NCBI GenBank assembly: GCA_024331125.1
Contig: JANDJI010000003.1
Span: 62,001 to 126,000 of the forward strand
Length of the DNA: 64,000 nt
Direction: 5' to 3'
Source of the DNA: Nitrospira sp.
Lineage (GTDB): Bacteria; Nitrospirota; Nitrospiria; Nitrospirales; Nitrospiraceae
The number at the start of each line of letters is the position of its first letter. Position 1 is the first letter of the stretch. Positions 9,301-16,100 of this stretch are shown piece after piece. The translations under genes were made by a program, and so were the position numbers. Under the pieces are notes generated by a model, which was not told where the DNA came from, made no database searches, and saw nothing but the letters and a program-made list of their open reading frames with translations.

Positions 9301-10675
9301 GCCACTGTGCCCCATCGTGGTAACCCCTACTCATTCTGTGAAGGAGGAGCCGGCGCCGGATCAACTCGCACAGTGGGAGCGTACCTTTGGCCGGCAACGC
9401 TGGCTTGCATTTCTGGAACACCTCTTCAAATCGCTGAAGAAGAACTTCCTGACGTCGTATTTCGTTATCGATCTCGCGGCGTCCGTCATGGCCGTCGTGT
9501 TGCTTGGAAAGACGCTGTTGCCCCGAAGATTCGAGCTGGCCGTGCATCGCCTTCACGATCTGTTCGTGCGGCCGGTCCGAACCAGGCTGACGATCGACGC
9601 CTCACCCGCCGTTGAAACGTCGGGTCACCGCACCGAGCAATTGGGCTTCTCCTTGGAGCAACAGGTCGGCCTCGTCGAAGGTCAATTACGCTTGGTCGGC
9701 TTGACGAAAACCTTCGCCCCGTTGGTGCTCGTGCTCGGCCATGGCTCGACAAGCCAGAACAACCCCCATGAATCCGCTTACGATTGTGGAGCGTGCGGTG
9801 GGAAGCATGGAGGACCGAACGCCCGCGCACTGGCCGCCATGGCTAACAAGCCGGACGTACGGAGCGCGTTACGCGATCGCGGCATTGACATTCCCAATGA
9901 CACGTACTTCATCGGCGCGCAACATAACACGGCGTCGGACGATATCACGTTTTTTGAAACGGAGCGGATTCCAGCGTCTCATCGAGATGATTTCTCCCGG
10001 CTTGTTCGGAACCTTGACGAAGCTCGTGCGCTCAATGCCAAAGAACGTTGCCGACTTCTTCCACTGGCGCCGACGAATGTCCGGCCGGTTCGGGCCCTTC
10101 GCCACGTTGAACGGCGGTCCGTCGACTTCAGCCAGGTGTACGCCGAATGGGGCCATGCCACGAATGCATCCGTCATCGTCGGTCGGCGGAGCCTTTCCAG
10201 GGGATTGAACCTTGATCGCCGTGCGTTCCTCCAATCCTACAACGCGTTTGAGGATCCTGATGGTGTGATCTTGGAGCGTATCATGACCGCCGTTGGACCG
10301 GTTTGCGCCGGGATCGGACTCGAGTACTATTTCTCCCGAGTGGACAATGGTCGCTACGGAAGTGGAACGAAAGTTTTACATAACGTGAGCGGCTTGGTCG
10401 GTGTGATGGCGGGAGCTCACGGCGACCTCCGAACGGGGCTCCCGTTTCAAATGGTCTGGCTTCATGAGCCCATGCGCCTCACCTTCGTTGTCGAAGGTCG
10501 CCCCGCTCTCGTTAGCTCCATCGTGCAACGGCATAAGAACCTTCGACATCTTTTCGACAACCGGTGGCTCCATCTTATTGTCCTGGATATCCACACAGGT
10601 CAGTTTGTTCGCTACGAGCCGGTCGGTAACTGGATAACCTTCCCTGCAGAGTCCCACGCCTTCGCCCTGCGATAA
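6317..10675 (+). CDS. dabA: DabA-type inorganic carbon transporter subunit (DUF2309), extra long
   Basis: This 1452-residue protein has the beta-carbonic-anhydrase-like metal site of DabA: C952-x-D954 in FCIDEREESIRR, H1142 in LGHGSTS and C1157 in YDCGACGG. The H-to-C spacing of 15 equals that of the Halothiobacillus protein (C351, D353, H524, C539). The N-terminus (FVHTNPLHSLEHLPF) is also DabA-like. DabA with the membrane partner DabB is a vectorial CO2 hydration pump, giving cytoplasmic bicarbonate for carbon fixation. The usual protein is about 800-1100 residues; here some 600 extra residues lie ahead of the metal site. No DabB (NuoL-like) gene is in the window. Start at ATG 6317, 11 bases after a GGGGG stretch. 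Family assignment is firm; transport activity without a visible partner is not shown. Confidence 0.9.
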   Translation: MDGSQIDSGSSDKASFSPPHSSGIINDADRQSLRSKVAHAAELLHEQGPISTFVHTNPLHSLEHLPFDQAVASAERLLGGRGYLPNEEFRRLYRQGRITDRDLTEALASWRSDEALDGVIVEDDRIIRLQDVARLHLLYGVEPLDPAHLSWQVHREGATRHLRPDLPTGVKTTILTKAASELRLSLDRIGREWTLAEWVQVHCHIDLPGRVRKQLLQEFGSGAKTVHGHSDTSTAVQLERWFASLEIPPERREGYRRCINRHLYNIGLFSTTLQQILQIRWLELECEFLREVVPRHLGVNGTYTGIRAGCEQHVEAYATISLWHAALAARGLDDPLSPSDPETLIENDCLAARRDALYRRILAVERDGGAPLPLTAEIRTAIEEELNSVGRQRQRRRAILFGIIRPRQTGDSHHDLPPLTLTADAESRLRKLRQGDISSPAGLVRILGELRVRGGFDWRTWKQICDRPLFINPSVSAEEEPWRNFLRNHVRVRITDTIRSSIQTEFSSPKADLRAEERRVRILGGLTDEGLTLTAWEALQEEVNEWDGALLADHSCDDLEATLCRTVREGLRETELTRSAYDALRRLLEYRNRIFACRQLLADLHHFDPRERLVKHSREDLTATMERVGHSLTLSELLYDITGVDIAECVNRYMIKWCGAFLDQGIAGWSMPYRQLGFYRAWRKLATEELSLGLGEVDGWHEAVLNLPERPEDCLLHTLRSLQIPEQHHAPYLSRRLLKLSGWAALVKWREHHPLHFKQIEEHIDLVEYLAVRLFCESMLIKRACREIWGLEGTVPKLHDLHRDHPYEFYLRREFFRGGLPDYLESRCRSLLRANPQDDRDRWIRTAEMVWKYRQATALGRDPLPTACQHAWRLFHLSQLLGLSAGGLRKLSPSDGDRLLAMLDKFPSSAHGPIWQAAYEGHYQRELLDRLAQNKVGPPQPQDRPHAQLIFCIDEREESIRRHIESLNPNYETFGTAGFFGVVMNYSSIGDHKVTPLCPIVVTPTHSVKEEPAPDQLAQWERTFGRQRWLAFLEHLFKSLKKNFLTSYFVIDLAASVMAVVLLGKTLLPRRFELAVHRLHDLFVRPVRTRLTIDASPAVETSGHRTEQLGFSLEQQVGLVEGQLRLVGLTKTFAPLVLVLGHGSTSQNNPHESAYDCGACGGKHGGPNARALAAMANKPDVRSALRDRGIDIPNDTYFIGAQHNTASDDITFFETERIPASHRDDFSRLVRNLDEARALNAKERCRLLPLAPTNVRPVRALRHVERRSVDFSQVYAEWGHATNASVIVGRRSLSRGLNLDRRAFLQSYNAFEDPDGVILERIMTAVGPVCAGIGLEYYFSRVDNGRYGSGTKVLHNVSGLVGVMAGAHGDLRTGLPFQMVWLHEPMRLTFVVEGRPALVSSIVQRHKNLRHLFDNRWLHLIVLDIHTGQFVRYEPVGNWITFPAESHAFALR

Positions 10676-10725
10676 ACGCTGGTAGAGCCGCCTTAGCCAC
10701 CCCGATTTCTTCTCTCCCGCACACA

Positions 10726-10762
10726 GCCCGCAGCGACCCCCTACGTTTGGGGCATTGCGGGC
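10726..10762 (+). other. GC-rich hairpin between dabA and the small gene
   Basis: GCCCGCA (10726) pairs with TGCGGGC (10756), with an inner GACCCC / GGGGC helix. No T-run follows, so it is not a standard terminator. It may act as an mRNA-processing or stability element that sets the ratio of dabA to the downstream small gene. Confidence 0.35.
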
Positions 10763-10814
10763 CGATCCGTGGATCAGTCATAACTGCCCGCATCTCTGGA
10801 GGGCGGATCAATCG

Positions 10815-11039
10815 ATGGCTCAAATCATCAATCTCAGCGAACACGCCAGCGACGAGGACGTTCACTACCTGACGTCTCTTCTGATTTACCACCTGGTCGA
10901 ACGTTGCGGCGGGCAGTTGCAATTTACCGTTCAAGAGGTGCGGCAGATCCGCGACAGCCTGGCGACCAAGATGGTTCAAATTCAGCTCGGCGACGACGTG
11001 CGTCTTCGTATCATCGACCGCCTACCGGAGCTGCGGTAG
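10815..11039 (+). CDS. Small conserved-looking protein downstream of dabA
   Basis: A 74-residue acidic-to-neutral soluble protein beginning MAQIINLSEHASDEDVHYLT and predicted to be mostly helical, with a middle LIYHLVERCGGQLQFTVQEV. Start ATG 10815 lies after GGAGGGCGGATCAATCG, a good ribosome-binding site. No domain is recognised. It follows dabA by 139 bases in the same direction and is probably co-transcribed, so it may be an accessory factor of the carbon transporter, but this rests only on position. Confidence 0.6.
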   Translation: MAQIINLSEHASDEDVHYLTSLLIYHLVERCGGQLQFTVQEVRQIRDSLATKMVQIQLGDDVRLRIIDRLPELR

Positions 11040-11271
11040 GCGACGATTCCTTTCTTACTGCGTGCTCATCGATCGGGTTTTCCCGCCGAGGCCGTTTCTA
11101 GGAAATTCCATCCGTGACCAGCGAGAAAGCCTTGGTGAATACGATTACAAATTGCTCCAAAGCTGCAACAGCAGCTTGTGGTTGATCAGGTTGGCGTTGC
11201 CTTCAAATCTTCGGCCACTTGAGCGCAACAGGGTACTCTTCGCCCATCAGAAATCGCAAGACCTGGCTCGC

Positions 11272-11337
11272 GCAGGTAATGCCTCTCCGCGTCGGAAGAC
11301 GCCTTTGGAGGATATATCCTTACCTGCTGCCAGATTG
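11272..11337 (+). ncRNA. Candidate structured RNA element upstream of arfB
   Basis: GCAGGTAA (11272-11279) pairs with TTACCTGC (11330-11337). Nested inside are CTCC/GGAG and GCGTC (11289) with GACGC (11298) closed by a GGAA tetraloop. An 8-bp outer helix, a GNRA-closed inner helix and an asymmetric 3' strand GATATATCC resemble a folded aptamer or tetraloop-receptor element. It sits 120 bases before the arfB start in a gene-free stretch (11040-11456) on the same strand. No known riboswitch class was recognised. Confidence 0.35.
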
Positions 11338-11456
11338 CCATATTGGGCGCCAGATTGAAGCTTCGTCACGGTTCCTTAAGCAGGATCTTGGATGAAGAGG
11401 GCGCTTGCAAGCCTGGTCCATTGCACCGGATGGGCTCTTATGATTAGCTACTCGGC

Positions 11457-11867
11457 ATGTTGCGTATTGCGTCCCATGTCGCCATCCCGGATTCCGAAAT
11501 CGAGATTCACTCCGTGCGCGCTCAAGGAGCCGGGGGACAACATGTCAACAAGGTGTCAACCGCCGTTCACTTGCGGTTCGACATCAGAGCTTCCTCGCTT
11601 CCACCTTCCTGTAAACAAGCGTTGTTGGAGCTGCGAGACCACCGAATTTCAGGCGACGGCGTGATTACGATCAAATCACAGGAGCACCGTTCCCGTGAGC
11701 GGAATCGGGAGGAAGCTGTCGCCAGATTGCTGGCCTTGATCCAGAAAGCGATCTTTCCGCGGAAAAAGCGCAAACCGACCGCACCCACCAACGCATCCCG
11801 TGAACGGCGAATCGCAAGCAAGAAACGGAGGGGGCGCTTGAAGTCGCAACGAAAAGGGTTGGAGTAA
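11457..11867 (+). CDS. arfB: Alternative ribosome-rescue peptidyl-tRNA hydrolase ArfB
   Basis: A 136-residue protein with the class-I release-factor catalytic motif GGQ at residues 26-28 within [14 protein letters not shown], and a long basic C-terminal tail ([11 protein letters not shown]...[13 protein letters not shown]). That tail is the part that enters the empty mRNA channel in ArfB (YaeJ). It lacks the stop-codon recognition domains of RF1/RF2. It hydrolyses peptidyl-tRNA on stalled ribosomes without a stop codon. Length equals the family's usual 135-140 residues. No clear ribosome-binding site precedes ATG 11457. It stands alone, convergent with the next minus-strand gene. Confidence 0.9.
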   Translation: MLRIASHVAIPDSEIEIHSVRAQGAGGQHVNKVSTAVHLRFDIRASSLPPSCKQALLELRDHRISGDGVITIKSQEHRSRERNREEAVARLLALIQKAIFPRKKRKPTAPTNASRERRIASKKRRGRLKSQRKGLE

Positions 11868-11946
11868 TTGCGGGTCTTAACGCACGTTCTCGGTTTCTCT
11901 CTCGTAAGGAAGCCCGAGGGAACGGCGTGGTGATCGTACGCAGCAG

Positions 11947-12621
11947 TCAGAATCGAGGTGTGTAGGCCGCCATGGCGGAAGCAGCCCCGACCTTGCGAAG
12001 CTGCTGCAGGACGGCTTTGGCTTCAGAAACGAAGGTGGTCCGTTTGTATTGTTGCGCAATAGCCAGCGCATCGGACGCCAATGTCACGGCTTCTTGATGG
12101 CGTCCCTGCTCATGGCGAACCTTGGCGAGGGCCAGCCTTGCATTCACCGCTTTCGGCGCCAGTCGAACGACGTGCTCCAGGATCCGCTCTCCTTTTTCCG
12201 AATCGCCGCCTAAGAGTCCGGGGAGTTTGACCAGCAACGTCCCTTTCGCGGAGAGGGCGTCGATGTGCGCCGGATCAAGCTCAAGAGCCCGATCGAGTTC
12301 GTTCATCATGCGGCGAAATCCAAAGAGCGACGTGAGCGACTCGCCGTCGATTCGAAGGAGCTCGCCGAGGTTGCAGAACAGGGAAAAATGCGCATCGGCG
12401 CTACGCTCGTTTCCGGCGACAGCCTGCTCGCCCAACATCCTCCCTCGCTCAAAATGAGCAAGCCGCGCAGCACGATCCGTCGCGGCCCGCCCCCGTTCGC
12501 ATTCCTCCAGCGCCTGACCGGCAAGATCGCCGGTCGTGTCCTTGGCCGATGCCGTCACCGGTTGAAGAAAAAGACCGATCGCCGCACCGATCACGATGGT
12601 TTTGAGCTTCGAAGATGTCAT
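11947..12621 (-). CDS. Periplasmic TPR-repeat protein
   Basis: A 224-residue protein with a signal peptide ending TASA-KD (about residue 26) and helical repeats. Two or three TPR units are visible: LDRALELDPAHIDALSAKGTLL, then ILEHVVRLAPKAVNARLALAKV, then a third helix pair with HQEAVTLASDALAIAQ. Overall it resembles the TRAP-transporter T-component / TPR family of exported adaptor proteins. It probably scaffolds protein-protein contacts in the periplasm; the partner is unknown. It has its own promoter (extended -10 at 12666-12674) and no operon partner; the next gene, fabI, is 163 bases upstream in the same direction. Confidence 0.65.
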   Translation of the reverse strand: MTSSKLKTIVIGAAIGLFLQPVTASAKDTTGDLAGQALEECERGRAATDRAARLAHFERGRMLGEQAVAGNERSADAHFSLFCNLGELLRIDGESLTSLFGFRRMMNELDRALELDPAHIDALSAKGTLLVKLPGLLGGDSEKGERILEHVVRLAPKAVNARLALAKVRHEQGRHQEAVTLASDALAIAQQYKRTTFVSEAKAVLQQLRKVGAASAMAAYTPRF

Positions 12622-12665
12622 AGGATCAACTTGGTGGAAAAGGGCATCGCCATCAAATATTATTC

Positions 12666-12674
12666 AGTATAACA
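12666..12674 (-). promoter_or_regulatory. Extended -10 promoter of the TPR gene
   Basis: Read on the minus strand, TGTTATACT matches an extended -10 box (TGnTATAAT with one change), about 45 bases before the start codon at 12621. No convincing -35 box is seen, as is common for extended -10 promoters. Confidence 0.45.
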
Positions 12675-12784
12675 GATTGAAAAAAGTCGGCTGCCGGCAA
12701 TCTCGATGATGAGAGCGCGCCATCCTAGATTCATCACGATCTTTCCTGATCACCGCCTGTTGCCCCTCGTGGAATACAAACGGA

Positions 12785-13564
12785 TTATTCCCCCGAAGCC
12801 ATCATGCCTAAAATATGGAATCCTCCGTCCACATAGATGACCTCCCCGGTAATGCCGCGCCCCAACGGGCTGACTAAGAACAGTGCGGTGTCTCCGACTT
12901 CGCCCTGCTCGGTTGCCCGTCGGAGCGGGGCAAATTCTTTATGAATATCGATCATCTTGGTAATGCCGGAGACGCCGCGGGCCGCCAGTGTTTTGATCGG
13001 GCCCGCTGAAATGGCATTGACACGGATGTTCTTGGGGCCGAGATCATAGGCCAGGTATCGGACGGTGCATTCGAGCGCGGCTTTCGCAACCCCCATGACG
13101 TTGTAGTGAGGAACCACCCGTTCTGCGCCGAGGTAACTGAGCGTGACGATGGCTCCGCCTTCCGTCATCAACGGCATGGCTGCGCGGGTCACCGCCACCA
13201 GGGAGTACGCGCTGATGTCGAGCGCGGTCGCAAATCCCTGACGCGTCGTGTTCACAAACTGCCCCGTGAGCTCTTCACGCGGCGCGAACGCCAGAGAATG
13301 GATCACGAAATCGATTCGCCCCAGCTCTTTTTGGGCATGGTGCATCAATGTCTCGATCTCGGCGTCATTCGCCACGTCGCACGCAAAGGCCTTAGCGCCG
13401 GGAACCGTGGCGACCAATTCCTCCACGTTCTGCTTCAACCGTTCGTTTTGATAATTGAAGAGCAGCCGAGCCCCTTGACTGGCCACCGACTGGGCAATAG
13501 ACCATGCAATACTGTGTTTATTGGCCACGCCGATGATGACGCCGTTTTTTCCGTTCAGCAACAT
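12785..13564 (-). CDS. fabI: Enoyl-[acyl-carrier-protein] reductase (NADH), FabI
   Basis: A 259-residue short-chain dehydrogenase-fold enzyme that reduces trans-2-enoyl-ACP with NADH in the last step of each fatty-acid elongation cycle. The FabI fingerprints are present: the nucleotide-binding start GKNGVIIGVANKHSIAW, the HSLAFAPREEL loop, the catalytic Tyr-x6-Lys in YNVMGVAKAALE, and the C-terminal substrate loop AGPIKTLAARGVSG. Length is typical (255-262). ATG 13564 is chosen over an upstream in-frame codon at 13591 because GAGGAG lies 12 bases before it and it gives the standard N-terminus MLLNGKNG. Cytoplasmic, single gene. Confidence 0.95.
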   Translation of the reverse strand: MLLNGKNGVIIGVANKHSIAWSIAQSVASQGARLLFNYQNERLKQNVEELVATVPGAKAFACDVANDAEIETLMHHAQKELGRIDFVIHSLAFAPREELTGQFVNTTRQGFATALDISAYSLVAVTRAAMPLMTEGGAIVTLSYLGAERVVPHYNVMGVAKAALECTVRYLAYDLGPKNIRVNAISAGPIKTLAARGVSGITKMIDIHKEFAPLRRATEQGEVGDTALFLVSPLGRGITGEVIYVDGGFHILGMMASGE

Positions 13565-14081
13565 AATGTTTTCCGCTCCTCGTCGGCGCACCTCTTCGCC
13601 TCTCGACGCGCCGGTCTGTTGTGGATGACGACTCCTTGCCCTTTTCGTCGCCTCCCGTCGCTCATCAACTCCTCAGCGGTGAACGTGGAGCTGGCCGACT
13701 GTTTCGCATGAGAGACGATCCGACCCATGACGGGACCGAAGATAACATGATTTTTGGCGTCTGTGAATGAGGTTCCTCACGAGACGAAGCAATGAGCTTT
13801 CGCAAGCCGTATGAAACGCAGTGAACCGCCTACGTTTGATGTTCAGCGGGAGACCATTTTAATGAGGCGGTTTCGCCATTTCACGGCCATTCTGCCACAG
13901 GGTTTTGAAGGACAATCCCTTCGATTCTTTGTGAGAAACGACTCATGAATGAATCAATGCACCGCATATGCGTTTGAGTCCCGCTCTTTAGAAACACGGC
14001 ATCGAGCTTGCTCTATCCCATGAGCAGTAGAGTCGTCAAAGGTCTTATTTCAATCCAATTCTTATAAGGAGGGTGCTCGTT
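13565..14081. other. Gene-free stretch
   Basis: About 500 bases between the divergent fabI and the small Lys/Glu-rich gene. I see no supported gene, RNA or repeat; promoters for both neighbours must lie here but none is clear enough to place. Confidence 0.5.
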
Positions 14082-14285
14082 ATGAAGCGCATCATGATGG
14101 CAGCCATGGCAGTGGCAGTATCGATGGCGTTCCTCGCTCCCGCGTTTGCGGAAAAGGAGAGGAAGGAAGAGAAGAAGGGCGGCCACGTCGTAGTCTACGG
14201 CGAGGAGAAGAAGAAAGAAGAAAAGAAGGGTGGTCACGCCGACACCTTTGCTGACGCCGACAAGGAAAAGAAGCCGGGCAAGTGA
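14082..14285 (+). CDS. Small secreted Lys/Glu-rich protein with KKGGH repeats
   Basis: A 67-residue protein starting at ATG 14082, seven bases after AAGGAGG. The first 23 residues form a signal peptide (MMAAMAVAVSMAFLAPAFA). The mature 43 residues are nearly all Lys, Glu, Gly, His, Asp and contain two copies of a unit EEKK-GGH (EKERKEEKKGGH, then EEKKKEEKKGGH). It must be disordered and highly charged in the periplasm; the His residues could bind metal. No family is recognised. It is monocistronic, with a strong ribosome-binding site and a hairpin terminator behind it, so probably well expressed. Confidence 0.65.
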   Translation: MKRIMMAAMAVAVSMAFLAPAFAEKERKEEKKGGHVVVYGEEKKKEEKKGGHADTFADADKEKKPGK

Positions 14286-14318
14286 AGGCTTCTTGCTCTT
14301 CTTACTTCCTGAAAGAGA

Positions 14319-14345
14319 GGGGCACCCATGATCAATGGGTGCCCC
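14319..14345. terminator. Perfect inverted repeat between convergent genes
   Basis: GGGGCACCCAT (14319) and ATGGGTGCCCC (14335) are a perfect 11-bp inverted repeat around five bases. It lies between the small secreted gene and the convergent NUDIX gene and can act as terminator for both; the minus-strand side has a pyrimidine-rich tail (CTCTCTTTC), the plus side only a weak one. Confidence 0.7.
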
Positions 14346-14359
14346 GGTCTGTGTCTCGT

Positions 14360-14875
14360 TTATCGTCTATGAGCGAGAAGATACGATGTTTGGAGGCCGA
14401 CAATCGTCTTGGCGTCTCGAATGATCCCTTCATGAATTTTCTTCACGGCCTCCGCCAACGGCATCTCGACGACCTCGAGCACTTCATCACGATCCAACCG
14501 TTGGCGTCCCTTGGTCAGTCCCGTCGCCTCATAGACATGAATGACCTCGTCGGCAAAGCCGGGGGCGGTGAAGATGCTGCACAGGAGCGTAAACGACGAG
14601 GCCCGATAACCCACCTCTTCTTCCAGCTCCCGCTCGGCGCAGCATAAAGGATCTTCTCCCGGCTGAAGCTTTCCCGCGGGAATCTCATAGATGAATCCCC
14701 CCGCCGCATGGCGAAACTGCCGAATCAGCACGACGGTGCCGTCCTCTTTGAGTGGAACGACGGCGGCCGCCCCCGGGTGACGGATCGTTTCAAGATCCAC
14801 CGTTTCTCCGTTGGGCAATCGAACGCTCTCGACATTCAAGGTGACGACTCTGCCACTGTAGATGTTTTTTACCAT
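14360..14875 (-). CDS. NUDIX hydrolase, ADP-ribose pyrophosphatase type
   Basis: A 171-residue protein with the NUDIX box G-x5-E-x7-REUxEExGU seen as GEDPLCCAERELEEEVGY and preceded by the ADPR-type strand IYEIPAGKLQPGE. The family cleaves ADP-ribose and related sugar nucleotides to AMP and sugar phosphate, needing Mg2+. The upstream in-frame codon at 14983 would overlap gcvT; ATG 14875 has GGAAGGA at the right distance and gives the usual N-terminus MVKNIYSGRVVTL. It follows gcvT by about 65 bases on the same strand and is the last gene of that group. Confidence 0.88.
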   Translation of the reverse strand: MVKNIYSGRVVTLNVESVRLPNGETVDLETIRHPGAAAVVPLKEDGTVVLIRQFRHAAGGFIYEIPAGKLQPGEDPLCCAERELEEEVGYRASSFTLLCSIFTAPGFADEVIHVYEATGLTKGRQRLDRDEVLEVVEMPLAEAVKKIHEGIIRDAKTIVGLQTSYLLAHRR

Positions 14876-14939
14876 CGAAGACGATCCTTCCCTGCCGAGG
14901 CGATCTGCAAAAGCAACCGCTTCTTTCACACGTCCCGCC

Positions 14940-16049
14940 TCATGAGTTCCCAGGAACCTTCCGATAGAAGGGGGGGCGCACAACGACGGCCGGGATCACC
15001 TTTCCTCGAATGTCTATGGCGATGGCGGTTCTGAGATCGGCATGGGCGGAAGATACGTACCCCATGCCGATTCCCTTTTGTAAAATAGGCGAGAAATTCC
15101 CACTGGTGACTGTTCCGATCGCTTGGCCGGTCACCCTATCAAGAATGGTGAATCCTTGCCGGGGCACGGCTCTCTCCGTCAACTCAAAACCGATGAGGCG
15201 ACGTGCCGGTCCTGCCTGCCTCTGGGACCATAACGCCGCCCGGCCGATAAACTCTCCTTTGGCAAAATCGATCGTCCATTCAGCCCCCGCCTCAAGCGGC
15301 GTCGTGTCCTCATTGATATCATTGCCGTAGAGCAGATACCCCATCTCTAACCGAAGCAGGTCGCGAGCCCCAAGCCCCGCCGGCTTGACTCCGAACGGCC
15401 GTCCGCTTTCCAACAGAGTCGTCCACACCGCTGCCGGGTGACCGAATACATAGAACTCGTAGCCGAATTCGCCGGTATAGCCGGTCCGGGCGACAAGGCA
15501 CGAGATGCCTCCGACGGTCGTTCGCGCCGATTCTCTTCGTTTCAGCTTCTCCAGCGCCGGCATTCCAAGTTTTGCAACGATCTCCTTGGTGGCAGGCCCT
15601 TGCAAGGCGATTTGAGCGATCTCTCCCGAGCGATCCTGGATGCGACAGTCGACGCCACGTTGTGCCTGTTCCAGCAACCACGACAGAATCTTGCCGCGAT
15701 TGGACGCATTCACGCAGAGAAGATACGAGTCGGAATCGCCCAGTCGATAGACGAAGATGTCGTCCTTGATACCGCCCTCGTGGTTACAAACCATCGAATA
15801 GTGCGCGTGCCACGGCTCGAGCGCGGTGATGTTGTTGGTGGTGACGGTTTGAAGAAACGGTCCGGCGGACGGCCCTTCAACCATAATGCGGCCCATGTGG
15901 CTGACGTCGAACAATCCTCCCTTGGTTCTCACCGCCTGATATTCGTCCACCACTCCGCTGTACTGAATCGGCATTTCCCAACCGGCGAACGGAACCAGCT
16001 TGGCGCCTGCGGCTCGATGTTGAGCAATGAGCGGGGTTTGCTGGATCAT
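14940..16049 (-). CDS. gcvT: Glycine cleavage system T protein (aminomethyltransferase)
   Basis: A 369-residue folate-dependent enzyme that transfers the methylene carbon from lipoyl-bound aminomethyl to tetrahydrofolate, releasing ammonia. The N-terminal HRAAGAKLVPFAGWEMPIQY, the SHMGRI segment, the folate-site stretch RTGYTGEFGYEF and the C-terminal GTVTSGNFSPILQKGIGMGY are all diagnostic of GcvT rather than of YgfZ. Length is typical (360-370). Other gcv genes are not in the window, so they are probably elsewhere. Upstream lies a FIST-domain gene 51 bases away on the same strand. Confidence 0.93.
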   Translation of the reverse strand: MIQQTPLIAQHRAAGAKLVPFAGWEMPIQYSGVVDEYQAVRTKGGLFDVSHMGRIMVEGPSAGPFLQTVTTNNITALEPWHAHYSMVCNHEGGIKDDIFVYRLGDSDSYLLCVNASNRGKILSWLLEQAQRGVDCRIQDRSGEIAQIALQGPATKEIVAKLGMPALEKLKRRESARTTVGGISCLVARTGYTGEFGYEFYVFGHPAAVWTTLLESGRPFGVKPAGLGARDLLRLEMGYLLYGNDINEDTTPLEAGAEWTIDFAKGEFIGRAALWSQRQAGPARRLIGFELTERAVPRQGFTILDRVTGQAIGTVTSGNFSPILQKGIGMGYVSSAHADLRTAIAIDIRGKVIPAVVVRPPFYRKVPGNS

Positions 16050-16100
16050 AAGAAAAATGGGGCGACGAAGCCGTGAACCTATTTGAAGATACGAATCGTT

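Noticed and set aside
11062..11358. 98-codon plus-strand frame before arfB
   Set aside because: No ribosome-binding site; most of it lies over the structured RNA candidate.
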